Shown piece by piece: positions 16,810 to 24,658 of a stretch of DNA of 64,000 nucleotides; position 1 is the stretch's first letter, and each line of letters starts with the position of its first letter. The notes beneath the pieces are model-generated. The model did not search any database and had not been told where the DNA came from. It worked only from the letters and a program-made list of their open reading frames with translations. The DNA comes from Ensifer adhaerens (GTDB lineage Bacteria; Pseudomonadota; Alphaproteobacteria; Rhizobiales; Rhizobiaceae): contig NZ_CP015881.1 of NCBI RefSeq assembly GCF_000697965.2, forward strand, positions 124,001-188,000. Reading direction: 5' to 3'. Both the position numbers and the translations under genes were made by a program.

Positions 16810-17848
16810 GAACCGATTGGTCAGTGTCGTCGAGCATTGGCTCCCGCGCATGGAGGTCGCCGGGATCCCGTCGGCAACCGCACGTGCCGTCATCGAGCGA
16901 GCCGGCGTCTGGCAGAAGTGGCTTGCTGCCTGGAGCGAGGAGGGCGAGCGTCACGCAGAGCTCGGCGCTGCGGCTCTGGTCGCCGGCCGCAACGTGACCG
17001 CCGGCGAAGCCTATGCCCGCGCCAGTCTTTTTTATCATTTCGGACAATTCATGGCCTTCGAGGATCTGGAGGCAAAGGCGAGGGCCGCCACGCGAAAGGT
17101 GGAACTCTACCGTCTCGCGGCACCCTTGCTTGATCCGCCTGGCGAGATGGTCGCTGTGCCCTTTGAGGACGGCGAGCTTCGGGCCGTTCTTCGCGTGCCG
17201 AACGGAGACGGCACACACCCGCTGGCGCTGATCATCCCGGGCTCGGATTCGACCAAGGAGGAATTCCCGGCCTTCGAGCGGCATTTTCATGCCCGCGGCG
17301 TTGCGACCCTTTCGCTCGACGGTCCCGGCCAGGGTGAGGGCCGTTCGATGGGTACGCTGCGCCCGGACATCGGTTCGGCGGTTGAGGCGGCCATCCGGTC
17401 GGTAGAGGCGCACCCGCGCCTTTCGGGCAAGGTCGCGCTCGTTGGCATGGCCTTCGGCGGCTTTCTTGCCCTGCGCGCCGCCGCGTCCGTGCCAACGCTC
17501 GCCGGCGTCGTCTCCATCAACGGCTTCTTCGATCTCGGTGGGTTCTGGGACGCGCTGCCGCAGGTCTATCGCGACAACATGCGCTTCTCGCTCGGGGGCG
17601 CGGATGTTCGCGAACGTGCCGACCGTTTCACGCTGGCGCGCTGCCCGCCGCCGACCGCCCCGGCGCTCATCCTCCACGGCGGACGCGACAAGATCTTTCC
17701 ACCCTCCGAAGCGGTAAAATGCGCAGATATCTGTGCGCGTGGAGCCGAACTGCACATCTTCGAGGATGGCAACCACGTCTGCAACAACATCCCCTGGCTC
17801 TACCGCCCGCTTGTCGCCGACTGGGTGGCGGAGCGCACGCGCGTGTGA
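16796..17848 (+). CDS. alpha/beta hydrolase related to 2,6-dihydroxypseudooxynicotine hydrolase, nucleophile replaced by Ala
   Basis: 350 aa. Layout matches the C-C hydrolase of nicotine breakdown: an N-terminal helical cap of about 120 residues (LPRMEVAGIP; AYARASLFYHFGQ), then the hydrolase core with oxyanion segment LIIPGSDSTKEEF, and DGPGQGEG. The acid Asp298 (LHGGRDK) and His327 (EDGNHVCNN) are in place at nearly the same numbers as in that enzyme (D300, H329), but the nucleophile elbow reads G-M-A-F-G-G, so the expected Ser is Ala219. DNA reads GCC at 17450-17452. Either it is a pseudo-enzyme or it works by another mechanism. ATG 16796 is behind GGGAGAAC. It is the last gene of the operon. 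Confidence 0.88.
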   Translation: MTQNENRLVSVVEHWLPRMEVAGIPSATARAVIERAGVWQKWLAAWSEEGERHAELGAAALVAGRNVTAGEAYARASLFYHFGQFMAFEDLEAKARAATRKVELYRLAAPLLDPPGEMVAVPFEDGELRAVLRVPNGDGTHPLALIIPGSDSTKEEFPAFERHFHARGVATLSLDGPGQGEGRSMGTLRPDIGSAVEAAIRSVEAHPRLSGKVALVGMAFGGFLALRAAASVPTLAGVVSINGFFDLGGFWDALPQVYRDNMRFSLGGADVRERADRFTLARCPPPTAPALILHGGRDKIFPPSEAVKCADICARGAELHIFEDGNHVCNNIPWLYRPLVADWVAERTRV

Positions 17849-17900
17849 CCGTCGAAGACGGACGCTTCGCCGTTCACGGCATGGCCGTGGAAGGGCTGCG

Positions 17901-18959
17901 TCACGCGTCCGGCAAGGTGAAGACGGCGCAGGGTGCTGCGATGCCGCGCAAGGGATGCTCGCCGAGCGGCAGCAGCGGCGTCGACGCGGCCTCAGCCACG
18001 GCACCGGAGATCAGCACGGAGCAGCCGAGCGGCCGGCACAGGCCCTCCAGGCGGCTGACGAGATTGACCGCCGGGCCGATGGCTGTGAAGTCGAGCCTAT
18101 CGGCGGCACCTATATTGCCCCAGAGAATGTCGCCGAGGTGCAGGGCGACGCCGAAGGAGAGCGGCGGTAGCCCCTCGGCCTGCCGGGCCTGGTCGAGATG
18201 CGCCATGCCGGCGCGCGCGGCGGTGACCGCGCGCAAGGCCGCGTCGCAGGCTTCGCTCGGCGAGCCGCTCACCGGAAAGATCGCCAGAACGCCGTCGCCG
18301 ATGAATTTCAGCACCTCGCCGCCAAAGGCATGGATCGCGCCGGCGAGGCGATCGAACCAGGCGTCGAGGGCCGCGATCACCACGGCGGGTTCCGATGTTT
18401 CGGACAGCGCCGTGAAGTTGCGCAAATCGGCATAGAGCAGGGCCGCGCGAATGGTTTCACCGGTGCCGCGGGTGAGCGCTCCGGCGCGGACACGGGCGGC
18501 GCTGCGGCGGCCGAGATAGGCGTCGAGCAGAGCGGTGAGCGCGGCCCGCTCGGCAAGAACCGCCAGGGGCGCGACGGCAAAGCGCGCGACATCACCAAGC
18601 CGCGCCGTCTCTTCCGGGCCGAACGGGCGCGTCCCGGCCCAGCCGAGCGGCGCGCGTTCGTTCCCCGAACCGGTCGATTGTTGCAGCAGTGGCCCGAGCC
18701 CGGCCAGCCACTCCTCTCCCGCCCGGTCGGAGACGGCGCCGGCAAAGCCCAGGCTCTCGATCACCACGCCGGTCTCGGCTCGCCAAAGCCAGGTGCGGCG
18801 GGCGATGATCGGATGCGGCACGGCGAGCGTAAGCGCGCCGCCCGAGAGCGGCAGACCGTCGGCGACGAGCCGGCGGCCAATGTCGGACAGGAATCGGTCC
18901 GGCTCCTGCGAGGCGCTTGCCTCGTCCACGAGCCAGGCAAGGGGGGCGGACAAATCCAT
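17901..18959 (-). CDS. class III adenylate/guanylate cyclase
   Basis: 352 aa soluble cyclase. The C-terminal catalytic domain (about residues 180-345) has the metal-binding Asp in ALLYADLRNFTALSE and in KFIGDGVLAIFP, and the GVALHLGDILWGNIGAADRLDFTAIGPAVNLVSRLE core. The N-terminal half resembles the uncharacterised sensory part seen in many rhizobial cyclases (RRLVADGLPLSGGALTLAVPHP). The DLR replacement of the usual DI(V/R)GF is tolerated in this subgroup. Start 18959 was selected from that N-terminal family alignment; no good Shine-Dalgarno is visible and the frame stays open to 19250. Rhizobia carry many such cyclases of mostly unknown input. Convergent with the hydrolase gene. Confidence 0.88.
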   Translation of the reverse strand: MDLSAPLAWLVDEASASQEPDRFLSDIGRRLVADGLPLSGGALTLAVPHPIIARRTWLWRAETGVVIESLGFAGAVSDRAGEEWLAGLGPLLQQSTGSGNERAPLGWAGTRPFGPEETARLGDVARFAVAPLAVLAERAALTALLDAYLGRRSAARVRAGALTRGTGETIRAALLYADLRNFTALSETSEPAVVIAALDAWFDRLAGAIHAFGGEVLKFIGDGVLAIFPVSGSPSEACDAALRAVTAARAGMAHLDQARQAEGLPPLSFGVALHLGDILWGNIGAADRLDFTAIGPAVNLVSRLEGLCRPLGCSVLISGAVAEAASTPLLPLGEHPLRGIAAPCAVFTLPDA

Positions 18960-19128
18960 GCCGAAGAGGATAGGGTCGAGCGCCCTATGGACAAGCCCTT
19001 TCCCGCCGCCGCGCTGCGCGCAAGTCAGGGGCGGACGGTGGCGCCGTCCGTCACGGCGGTCTATGATTGCGGCAGCCTGCAGAAGGACTCTCAAGCCGCA
19101 GGCAGGCCAATCAGCAAAGGGAAGACCG

Positions 19129-19584
19129 ATGCCAGAAGCCCTCGTCGTCCGCCGCGAAGCGCATATTCCGGCGCCACCCGCCGCAGTGTTCGCTCTTTTG
19201 ACCGACCCGGAAAAGATCCTGCGCTGGATGGGAACGGAGGCCGACACCAAGGCGGAGCCCGGCGGTCTCTATCTCGTCAACGTAACCGGGGCCCGTTTTG
19301 CCCGCGGGTCTTTCCGCGAGGTCGTGCCGGTGCATCGGCTCGCCTATAGCTTCGGCTGGGAAGGCAGCGACATTGTCCCGCCCGGCTCGAGCCTGATCGA
19401 GATCGACCTGATCGAGCAGCCGCCCGGAACATTGCTGCGCCTTACGCAAACGGGTCTGCCCAGCGCCGAACAATGCGCCGGCCATGCGGAAGGCTGGGCA
19501 CATTATCTGGAGCGGCTGGGCCAGGTTGCGTCGGGCCGCGATCCAGGCCCCGATCCCTGGCTCGGCCGCGACGGCGCGGCTTGA
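19129..19584 (+). CDS. SRPBCC-domain protein (AHSA1/CalC type)
   Basis: 151 aa helix-grip protein. The N-terminus VVRREAHIPAPPAAVFALLTDPEKILRWMG and the AYSFGWEGSDIVPPGSSLIEIDL strand region are typical of the activator-of-Hsp90-ATPase-1-like branch, which bind hydrophobic ligands or polyketides. The catalytic role is unknown. ATG 19129 lies behind AAAGGGAAGACCG; an earlier open frame to 18535 overlaps the cyclase antisense and is not used. Transcribed divergently from the cyclase. Confidence 0.85.
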   Translation: MPEALVVRREAHIPAPPAAVFALLTDPEKILRWMGTEADTKAEPGGLYLVNVTGARFARGSFREVVPVHRLAYSFGWEGSDIVPPGSSLIEIDLIEQPPGTLLRLTQTGLPSAEQCAGHAEGWAHYLERLGQVASGRDPGPDPWLGRDGAA

Positions 19585-19712
19585 TGCAGACGTCCCTTGC
19601 CTGCCACGACTGGGCCTGAAGGCTTGACGACGGCGTTGGAATGCCATGTTGCTTGGGATTGGCGCGAACCTGCTTTCACATCTTATTGATGCCAAATCAG
19701 GACGTTAGGCGG

Positions 19713-19756
19713 TACATGTCATTGCGGTGCGCTGGCTGAACGCGCCGGGACATGTA
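19713..19756. repeat. inverted repeat upstream of the 55-aa membrane protein
   Basis: TACATGTC at 19713-19720 and its exact complement GACATGTA at 19749-19756, separated by 28 GC-rich bases. It sits 25 bases in front of a small gene and could be a leader hairpin or a regulator site. No family assignment. Confidence 0.5.
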
Positions 19757-19780
19757 TGAGTTTACTCGGGATGGGAGCGA

Positions 19781-19948
19781 ATGGACGACAACAACATCAT
19801 CAAATTTGAACGACCAAAGCCGAAAAAGGAGGCGAAGCCGGCCAGCCCTGTGCCGCGGAAGGCGTTGATTTGGCTGGCACTGATAGCCGCCTTGGTTGCG
19901 GTGTGGTCGTACTATCAGTTTATCGCGCCGCCGAGCTTGCCAGGCTAA
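19781..19948 (+). CDS. small single-span membrane protein (55 aa)
   Basis: Reads MDDNNIIKFERPKPKKEAKP, then a short Pro-rich linker, then a single hydrophobic helix at about residues 28-47 (ALIWLALIAALVAVW) and a short tail ending in SLPG before TAA 19946. GGGAG lies seven bases upstream of the ATG. The basic Lys/Pro stretch before the helix predicts an N-inside topology. No function is recognised; similar short, Lys/Pro-rich single-span proteins are common in rhizobia. Codon use and the ribosome site look like a real gene. Confidence 0.7.
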   Translation: MDDNNIIKFERPKPKKEAKPASPVPRKALIWLALIAALVAVWSYYQFIAPPSLPG

Positions 19949-20046
19949 CAACGCTACAGACCGGCGGTTGGCGAGCGGCACGCGCTCCTCGCTTGGTCTG
20001 TCTGCAGACACGAGCGCACAATTCGCGAGCTCGCCACCGCCTTCGC

Positions 20047-22158
20047 TCACTTCCACATGGAGCGCATGCGGGCGCCGACGTCGATGCGGATCTGCTTGGC
20101 GCTTCGCTCGCTGGCGCTTGCCGAGATCTTCGGCCAGCTCGTCGTCTCGAAAAACTGAAGCAATGTCGCCGGGATGAAGCGGGTTCGCGAGGCGTAGACA
20201 TGCCGGTCGCCCTGGGCGTTCTGGCCGTGGGTGAAGAAGCGCTGCGGCGTCACCAGGGAGAGATGATCGCGTGCCCGTGTCATGCCGACATAGAGCAGCC
20301 GCCGCTCCTCTTCGAGTTCGGCAGTTGTACCCACGCCGAGATCGGACGGAATGCAGCCGTCGACGACGTTGAGCATGAAGACCGAGCGCCATTCCTGGCC
20401 CTTCGCCGAATGGATGGTCGACAGGATCAGATAGTCCTCGTCGAGCAGCGGCACGCCCGCCTGGTCGCTCGTGGCATCGGGCGGGTCAAGGGTCAGCTCG
20501 GTCAGGAAACGTTCGCGGTTCTGGTAGCCGCCGGCAATCTGCTCGAGCTGCAGCAGGTCGGCCTTGCGCGTGTCGGCGTCTTCATGGATCCGGTCAAGAT
20601 GGGGCTCATACCAGGCGCGCGCAGCGCCAATCTCCTGCGGCCATCCAGGCTCGGCCCGTCGCAGACCGGACACCAGGTCGACGAAGCCGGTCCAGTTCTC
20701 GCCGGTCTTGGCGGGAGGCGGGATCTCAGCAAGAGCCGCGAGTGGTTCCGGATCGGCGGCGATCGCATCGAGGATCTTTCCAGCGGTCTGTGGGCCAATA
20801 CCGGGCAGCATCTGCAGCAACCGGAAACCTGCGACGCGATCACGCGGGTTCTGCGCGAAGCGCAGGACTGCGAGCAGGTCCTTCACATGGGCGCTGTCGA
20901 GAAACTTCAGGCCACCGAATTTCACGAACGGAATGTTGCGGCGGGTGAGTTCGACTTCGAGCGTTCCGCTGTGATTGGACGAGCGAAAAAGCACCGCCTG
21001 CTGCTTCAAGGCGATACCGATCTCGCGGCCAGCGAGAACCTGCTCCACGATGTAGGCGGCCTGATCCGCTTCGTCCTTGACGGCGACGAGCAACGGGCGC
21101 TGCTCCGATTGCCTGTCCGTCCAGAGGTTCTTGGTAAATCGCTCCCGCGCCAGGCCGATCACGCCGTTCGCAGCGGCGAGGATCGGCTGCGTCGAGCGGT
21201 AGTTCCGGTCGAGGGTGATGACGTCGGCAGGCTCGGGCGAAAAGGCGTTCGGGAAATCGAGAATATTGCGAACCGTCGCAGCCCTGAAAGAATAGATCGA
21301 CTGGGCGTCGTCGCCAACGACCGTCAATCCGTGGCCGCCCGGTCTGAGCGACATCAGGATCGACGCCTGCAGCCTGTTGGTGTCCTGATACTCGTCGACA
21401 AGAACATGATCGAAGCGTCCGCCGATATCTTCGGCAAGCTCCGGATCGGAAACCATCTGCGCCCAGTAGAGCAGGAGATCGTCATAATCGAGCACGTTCT
21501 GCGCCTGTTTGGCATCGACGTAAGCCGCAAACAGCGCCTTGAGCTGTTCGTCCCAGCCGGTGACCCAGGGATAGGCCGACTTCAATACGTCGCCAATCGA
21601 GCTTTCAGAGTTCACGACGCGCGAATAGATCGAAAGGCACGTTCCCTTTGTCGGGAAGCGGCTTTCCGTCTTCGAGAAGCCGAGCTCGTGGCGCACGAGG
21701 TTCATCAAATCGGCGCTGTCCTCCCGGTCGTGGATCGTAAAATCCGGGCCGAGACCGATTTGTTCGGCGTAGATGCGCAGGATCCGGGCGCCGATGCCAT
21801 GGAAGGTGCCGGCCCAGGAGAGCGCGTCCGTCATGACTGCAGCGTTGTCGCCAAGGACCTGGCGGCAGATGCGCGCGACCCGGCGGGTCATCTCGGCTGC
21901 TGCGCGTCGAGAAAAGGTCATCAGCAGAATGCGGCGCGGATCGGCACCGTTGACGATGAGATGCGCGACGCGGTGGGCGAGCGTATTCGTCTTGCCGGAG
22001 CCGGCACCGGCGATGATGAGAAGCGGGCCGCCGACCTGTCCTTCCGGCAAGCCGATACCGTGCTCGACCGCCTCACGCTGGCGGTCATTGAGTTTTTCGA
22101 GATAGGCGGCGCTCATGCGTTCCCGTTCGTTTTCGTCGCACTCAGTCACTGCCCGCAT
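20047..22158 (-). CDS. UvrD/Rep-type superfamily 1 DNA helicase
   Basis: 703 aa. All SF1A motifs can be seen: Q-motif NDRQREAVEHG, Walker A IIAGAGSGKTNTLAHRVAHL, motif II DEYQDTN, motif III VVGDDAQSIYSFRAA, motif IV LDRNYRST, motif V STIHSAKGQEW and motif VI RRLLYVGMTRARDHL. These unwind DNA 3'-5' in repair or restart. It is shorter at the C-terminus than the main UvrD (about 720 aa with extra tail), so it is more likely an accessory paralogue. The start could also be the internal ATG at 22116 (MSAAYLEKLND), which aligns better with homologues; neither has a strong ribosome site. Confidence 0.93.
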   Translation of the reverse strand: MRAVTECDENERERMSAAYLEKLNDRQREAVEHGIGLPEGQVGGPLLIIAGAGSGKTNTLAHRVAHLIVNGADPRRILLMTFSRRAAAEMTRRVARICRQVLGDNAAVMTDALSWAGTFHGIGARILRIYAEQIGLGPDFTIHDREDSADLMNLVRHELGFSKTESRFPTKGTCLSIYSRVVNSESSIGDVLKSAYPWVTGWDEQLKALFAAYVDAKQAQNVLDYDDLLLYWAQMVSDPELAEDIGGRFDHVLVDEYQDTNRLQASILMSLRPGGHGLTVVGDDAQSIYSFRAATVRNILDFPNAFSPEPADVITLDRNYRSTQPILAAANGVIGLARERFTKNLWTDRQSEQRPLLVAVKDEADQAAYIVEQVLAGREIGIALKQQAVLFRSSNHSGTLEVELTRRNIPFVKFGGLKFLDSAHVKDLLAVLRFAQNPRDRVAGFRLLQMLPGIGPQTAGKILDAIAADPEPLAALAEIPPPAKTGENWTGFVDLVSGLRRAEPGWPQEIGAARAWYEPHLDRIHEDADTRKADLLQLEQIAGGYQNRERFLTELTLDPPDATSDQAGVPLLDEDYLILSTIHSAKGQEWRSVFMLNVVDGCIPSDLGVGTTAELEEERRLLYVGMTRARDHLSLVTPQRFFTHGQNAQGDRHVYASRTRFIPATLLQFFETTSWPKISASASERSAKQIRIDVGARMRSMWK

Positions 22159-22491
22159 CGATTTGCATCCAAGAGTCGGGCAGGAACAAAGAAAGAACTA
22201 GCAATTTAGCATCCAGATGAAAACCCTGACGTCGCCGAGTTTTCGCTCCTGCAACGTCGGAATGTCACTCTTCCAAGGTTTTGATGACCTGCGAGATCGC
22301 CGATAGGCTTGATTGCTGCAGGTAAGGCCAATCGGCCGTGGATCGAGATCTGTCGCGGGTGATCGCCGGCTTATCGATCGGCCTATACCTATGGCTGTGC
22401 GCCGCACGAAGAACGCGCGACGGCTTGTGGCCTTATATAGTAGATTAGAAATATGCTCCGCTCCTGCGTCCACTCGAAAGAGGAAGAGCAC
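22159..22491. other. intergenic region without recognised gene
   Basis: 333 bases between the helicase start and a small ORF. It contains an AT-rich patch TTATATAGTAGATTAG near 22433-22448 that could supply a -10 element for the following small gene, but no convincing -35 partner. Nothing else is supported. Confidence 0.5.
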
Positions 22492-22671
22492 ATGGACGAA
22501 CGGAGCGTTGAAAATACCTGCGAGGCCACCGGCTCGACCGCCGAATTGCAGGAGATTGCGCGCAAGCTGGCGTCGCTCGCCCAAGAGATCAGGTCAATTG
22601 CAGCGACCCCGCTCGGCGAGACGGTCGTACTCGACGAAAGCGGCGATGGATCGGAAACGGCAGTCGACTGA
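22492..22671 (+). CDS. small acidic hypothetical protein (59 aa)
   Basis: Reads MDERSVENTCEATGSTAELQ then a helix ARKLASLAQEIRSIAA and an acidic tail VLDESGDGSETAVD. GAGGAAGAG lies seven bases before the ATG. No domain is recognised; the middle looks like an amphipathic helix able to self-associate. Support is the ribosome site and a coherent composition only. Confidence 0.45.
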   Translation: MDERSVENTCEATGSTAELQEIARKLASLAQEIRSIAATPLGETVVLDESGDGSETAVD

Positions 22672-22782
22672 TGTCGGCCGCGGGGCAGCGGCTTTACTTG
22701 TTCGGTACAGGCATTCATTCCTCAATTGGGAGATGGCCGTGATCTGCCTGCGCGCTTAGAACCAGCCTACGGTGGCGACCTT

Positions 22783-22827
22783 GGGATATTCGGGACGTCG
22801 ATACGAGGCGACGCCTTCGAATATCCC
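22783..22827. repeat. long inverted repeat between two genes
   Basis: GGGATATTCG at 22783-22792 and its exact complement CGAATATCCC at 22818-22827; the inner GGACGTCG and CGACGCC can extend the stem. It is 50 bases beyond the end of the nitrate operon on the minus strand, so it may act as a transcript end or stabiliser. There is no T tract. Confidence 0.55.
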
Positions 22828-22877
22828 TTGGCGCGTCAGCAGACGCTGGTGTCTGTTCAGGGGCAGCATTGAGCTCG

Positions 22878-23186
22878 TCACGCCACGACCGTCATCGTCA
22901 TTTCGATGTAGGCGGCAAGGCACAGGGCTGAAGCCAAGATGCCCGGCGTTGAAGGCACGGCTTGCATTATTTTCGCGAAGAACATACCGCCGGCGATGAG
23001 CAATCCGCCGAAAAGCAGACCGTGTTCTGCAACAGCGAGGCCGATGGCGCAGAGGTTCACGGCACTCGCAACCATGGTGAGGGGCGCTGCGGCCAGCGCA
23101 GCGTTCGATTGAGCCAGGAAGATGAGCCTGAAACGCGGCCAGCTGAGGCCGATGGCGAGAACGATGAACACCAGGGAGATGCCCAT
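22878..23186 (-). CDS. small polytopic membrane protein coupled to cysG
   Basis: 102 aa with about three or four hydrophobic spans (ISLVFIVLAIGLSW; ALAAAPLTMVASAVNLCAIGLAV; LLFGGLLIAGGMFFA; ILASALCLAAYIEM). The start at 23186 overlaps the TGA of cysG as TGATG, a sign of translational coupling; longer starts at 23192 and 23210 exist. As the last cistron of the nitrate-assimilation operon it may serve siroheme, nitrite or sulfite metabolism, but no family is recognised and no conserved polar motif is evident. Confidence 0.7.
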   Translation of the reverse strand: MGISLVFIVLAIGLSWPRFRLIFLAQSNAALAAAPLTMVASAVNLCAIGLAVAEHGLLFGGLLIAGGMFFAKIMQAVPSTPGILASALCLAAYIEMTMTVVA

Positions 23187-24658
23187 CAGCATGCTCCTGC
23201 GAGAGTGCACTCGATCGATCCGGCCTGCTTGTCTCGGGCCGAAAACACGTCGCCGACAGCGATGAGGACCGGGTTGTCGTAGCCGATCTCCGCTATGCCC
23301 AAGGGCATTGTCGCGAGCGCGCCGCGCCAGCTGCGTTCCGTCGGACGGCTGACATCGCTCATGATCACGGCCGGTGTTTCAGGTGAACGGCCTTCGCCGA
23401 TAAGCTTTTCGGCAATCAGCCTCGCCGTTCGGCCACCCATGTAAAAGACCGCCGTGCTGCGCGGATCGGCAATGCCTCCCCAGTCGACATCATCGGGCAG
23501 GCCGCCGTGGCGGGAATGACCGGTCACCAGCCGAAGCGACTGGGCATAGTCGCGATGGGTCAGCGACAGACCGAGACGGGAGGCCATGGCGCTTGCGGCA
23601 GTGATGCCGGGGATAACGTCGACGGGAATGTTCTCGCGGTCGAGATGGGCGATTTCCTCGCCGGCCCGGCCGAAAACCATGGGGTCGCCGGATTTCAGCC
23701 GCACCACGCGTTTCCCAGCCTTGGCGAGCTTGACCATCATGGCGTTGATGTCTTCCTGCCGGCAGCTTTCGCGGCCGCCGCGCTTTCCGACGAGCATGCG
23801 CTTTGCCTCCCGCCGGGCGAGTTCGAGCACGTCTGAAGAAACAAGGTCGTCGAAAAGGATGACATCGGCCGCTTGCAGCGCGCGCACGGCCTTCAGCGTC
23901 AGGAGTTCGGCATCGCCCGGTCCCGCGCCGACCAAAGTCACGTGACCGATGGCGGGGGCTCCCGCGAGCCTTTCGGCATCAGCAAAAAGCACCCCGCCTA
24001 CGCCCTCCTCCGGCGTATCCATGGTCGAAAAGACGCGATCGGCAAAACGTTCCCAGAAGAGGCGGCGCCGGGGACCGGGTTCGATCCGGCGGTTCACCGC
24101 TCCACGAAGAGACTGGGCCAGCGCTGCCCAGGCCTTCAGGCTTTTCGGCAGCAGCGTCTCGATCTTGCGGCGGATCGTCTGGGCGAGGATCGGGGCGGCG
24201 CCATCGGTCGAGATTGCAACGATGACGGGCGAGCGGTTGACGATCGAGCCGAACTGGAACTCGCAGAAGTCCGGCTGGTCGATGACGTTGACCGGAACGC
24301 CCGCCGCGCGGGCGGCGGCGAAGAATGCCCGCGCCTCCGCCTGGTCCTCGCAATCGCCGACGGCGAGCGCGGCACCGTCAAGATCGGCGGGCGCCCAGTG
24401 CCGGCGGTTTAGCGTGACGCTGGCGGTGGGGTGTTGCGGGGTACGGCCGGCAAATGCCGCGAGCGCCTCGTCGTTCCCTTCAGCGTAAAGGTCGACGCGG
24501 GCGCCGCAGGCGGCCAGAAGCTCGACCTTCCACATCGCTCCGTCCGTTGCACCGGCCACCACGACGCGCCGGCCCTCCAGCGCCCAGAAGACGGGCAGCT
24601 TGGCGAGCGCCTCCATGCGGGCCGGTCCGTCACTCTGCGGCTGCTGCAAGACATCCAT
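23186..24658 (-). CDS. cysG: siroheme synthase (uroporphyrinogen III methyltransferase / precorrin-2 dehydrogenase / ferrochelatase)
   Basis: 490 aa fusion. N-terminal third (FWALEGRRVVVAGATDGAMWKVELLAACGARV) is the NAD-dependent precorrin-2 dehydrogenase/ferrochelatase; the C-terminal part is the SAM-dependent methyltransferase with VTLVGAGPGDAELLTLKAVRALQ, VGKRGGR, VRLKSGDPMVFGRAGEE and PGITAASAMASRLGLSLTHRD. It makes siroheme, the prosthetic group of the NirB nitrite reductase upstream in the same operon. The N-terminal loop reads GATDGAMWK instead of the common GGGxVAxRK, a modest deviation. Start 24658 overlaps nasA by 29 bases; a later ATG at about 24615 (MEALAKLP) is an alternative. 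Confidence 0.95.
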   Translation of the reverse strand: MDVLQQPQSDGPARMEALAKLPVFWALEGRRVVVAGATDGAMWKVELLAACGARVDLYAEGNDEALAAFAGRTPQHPTASVTLNRRHWAPADLDGAALAVGDCEDQAEARAFFAAARAAGVPVNVIDQPDFCEFQFGSIVNRSPVIVAISTDGAAPILAQTIRRKIETLLPKSLKAWAALAQSLRGAVNRRIEPGPRRRLFWERFADRVFSTMDTPEEGVGGVLFADAERLAGAPAIGHVTLVGAGPGDAELLTLKAVRALQAADVILFDDLVSSDVLELARREAKRMLVGKRGGRESCRQEDINAMMVKLAKAGKRVVRLKSGDPMVFGRAGEEIAHLDRENIPVDVIPGITAASAMASRLGLSLTHRDYAQSLRLVTGHSRHGGLPDDVDWGGIADPRSTAVFYMGGRTARLIAEKLIGEGRSPETPAVIMSDVSRPTERSWRGALATMPLGIAEIGYDNPVLIAVGDVFSARDKQAGSIECTLAGAC

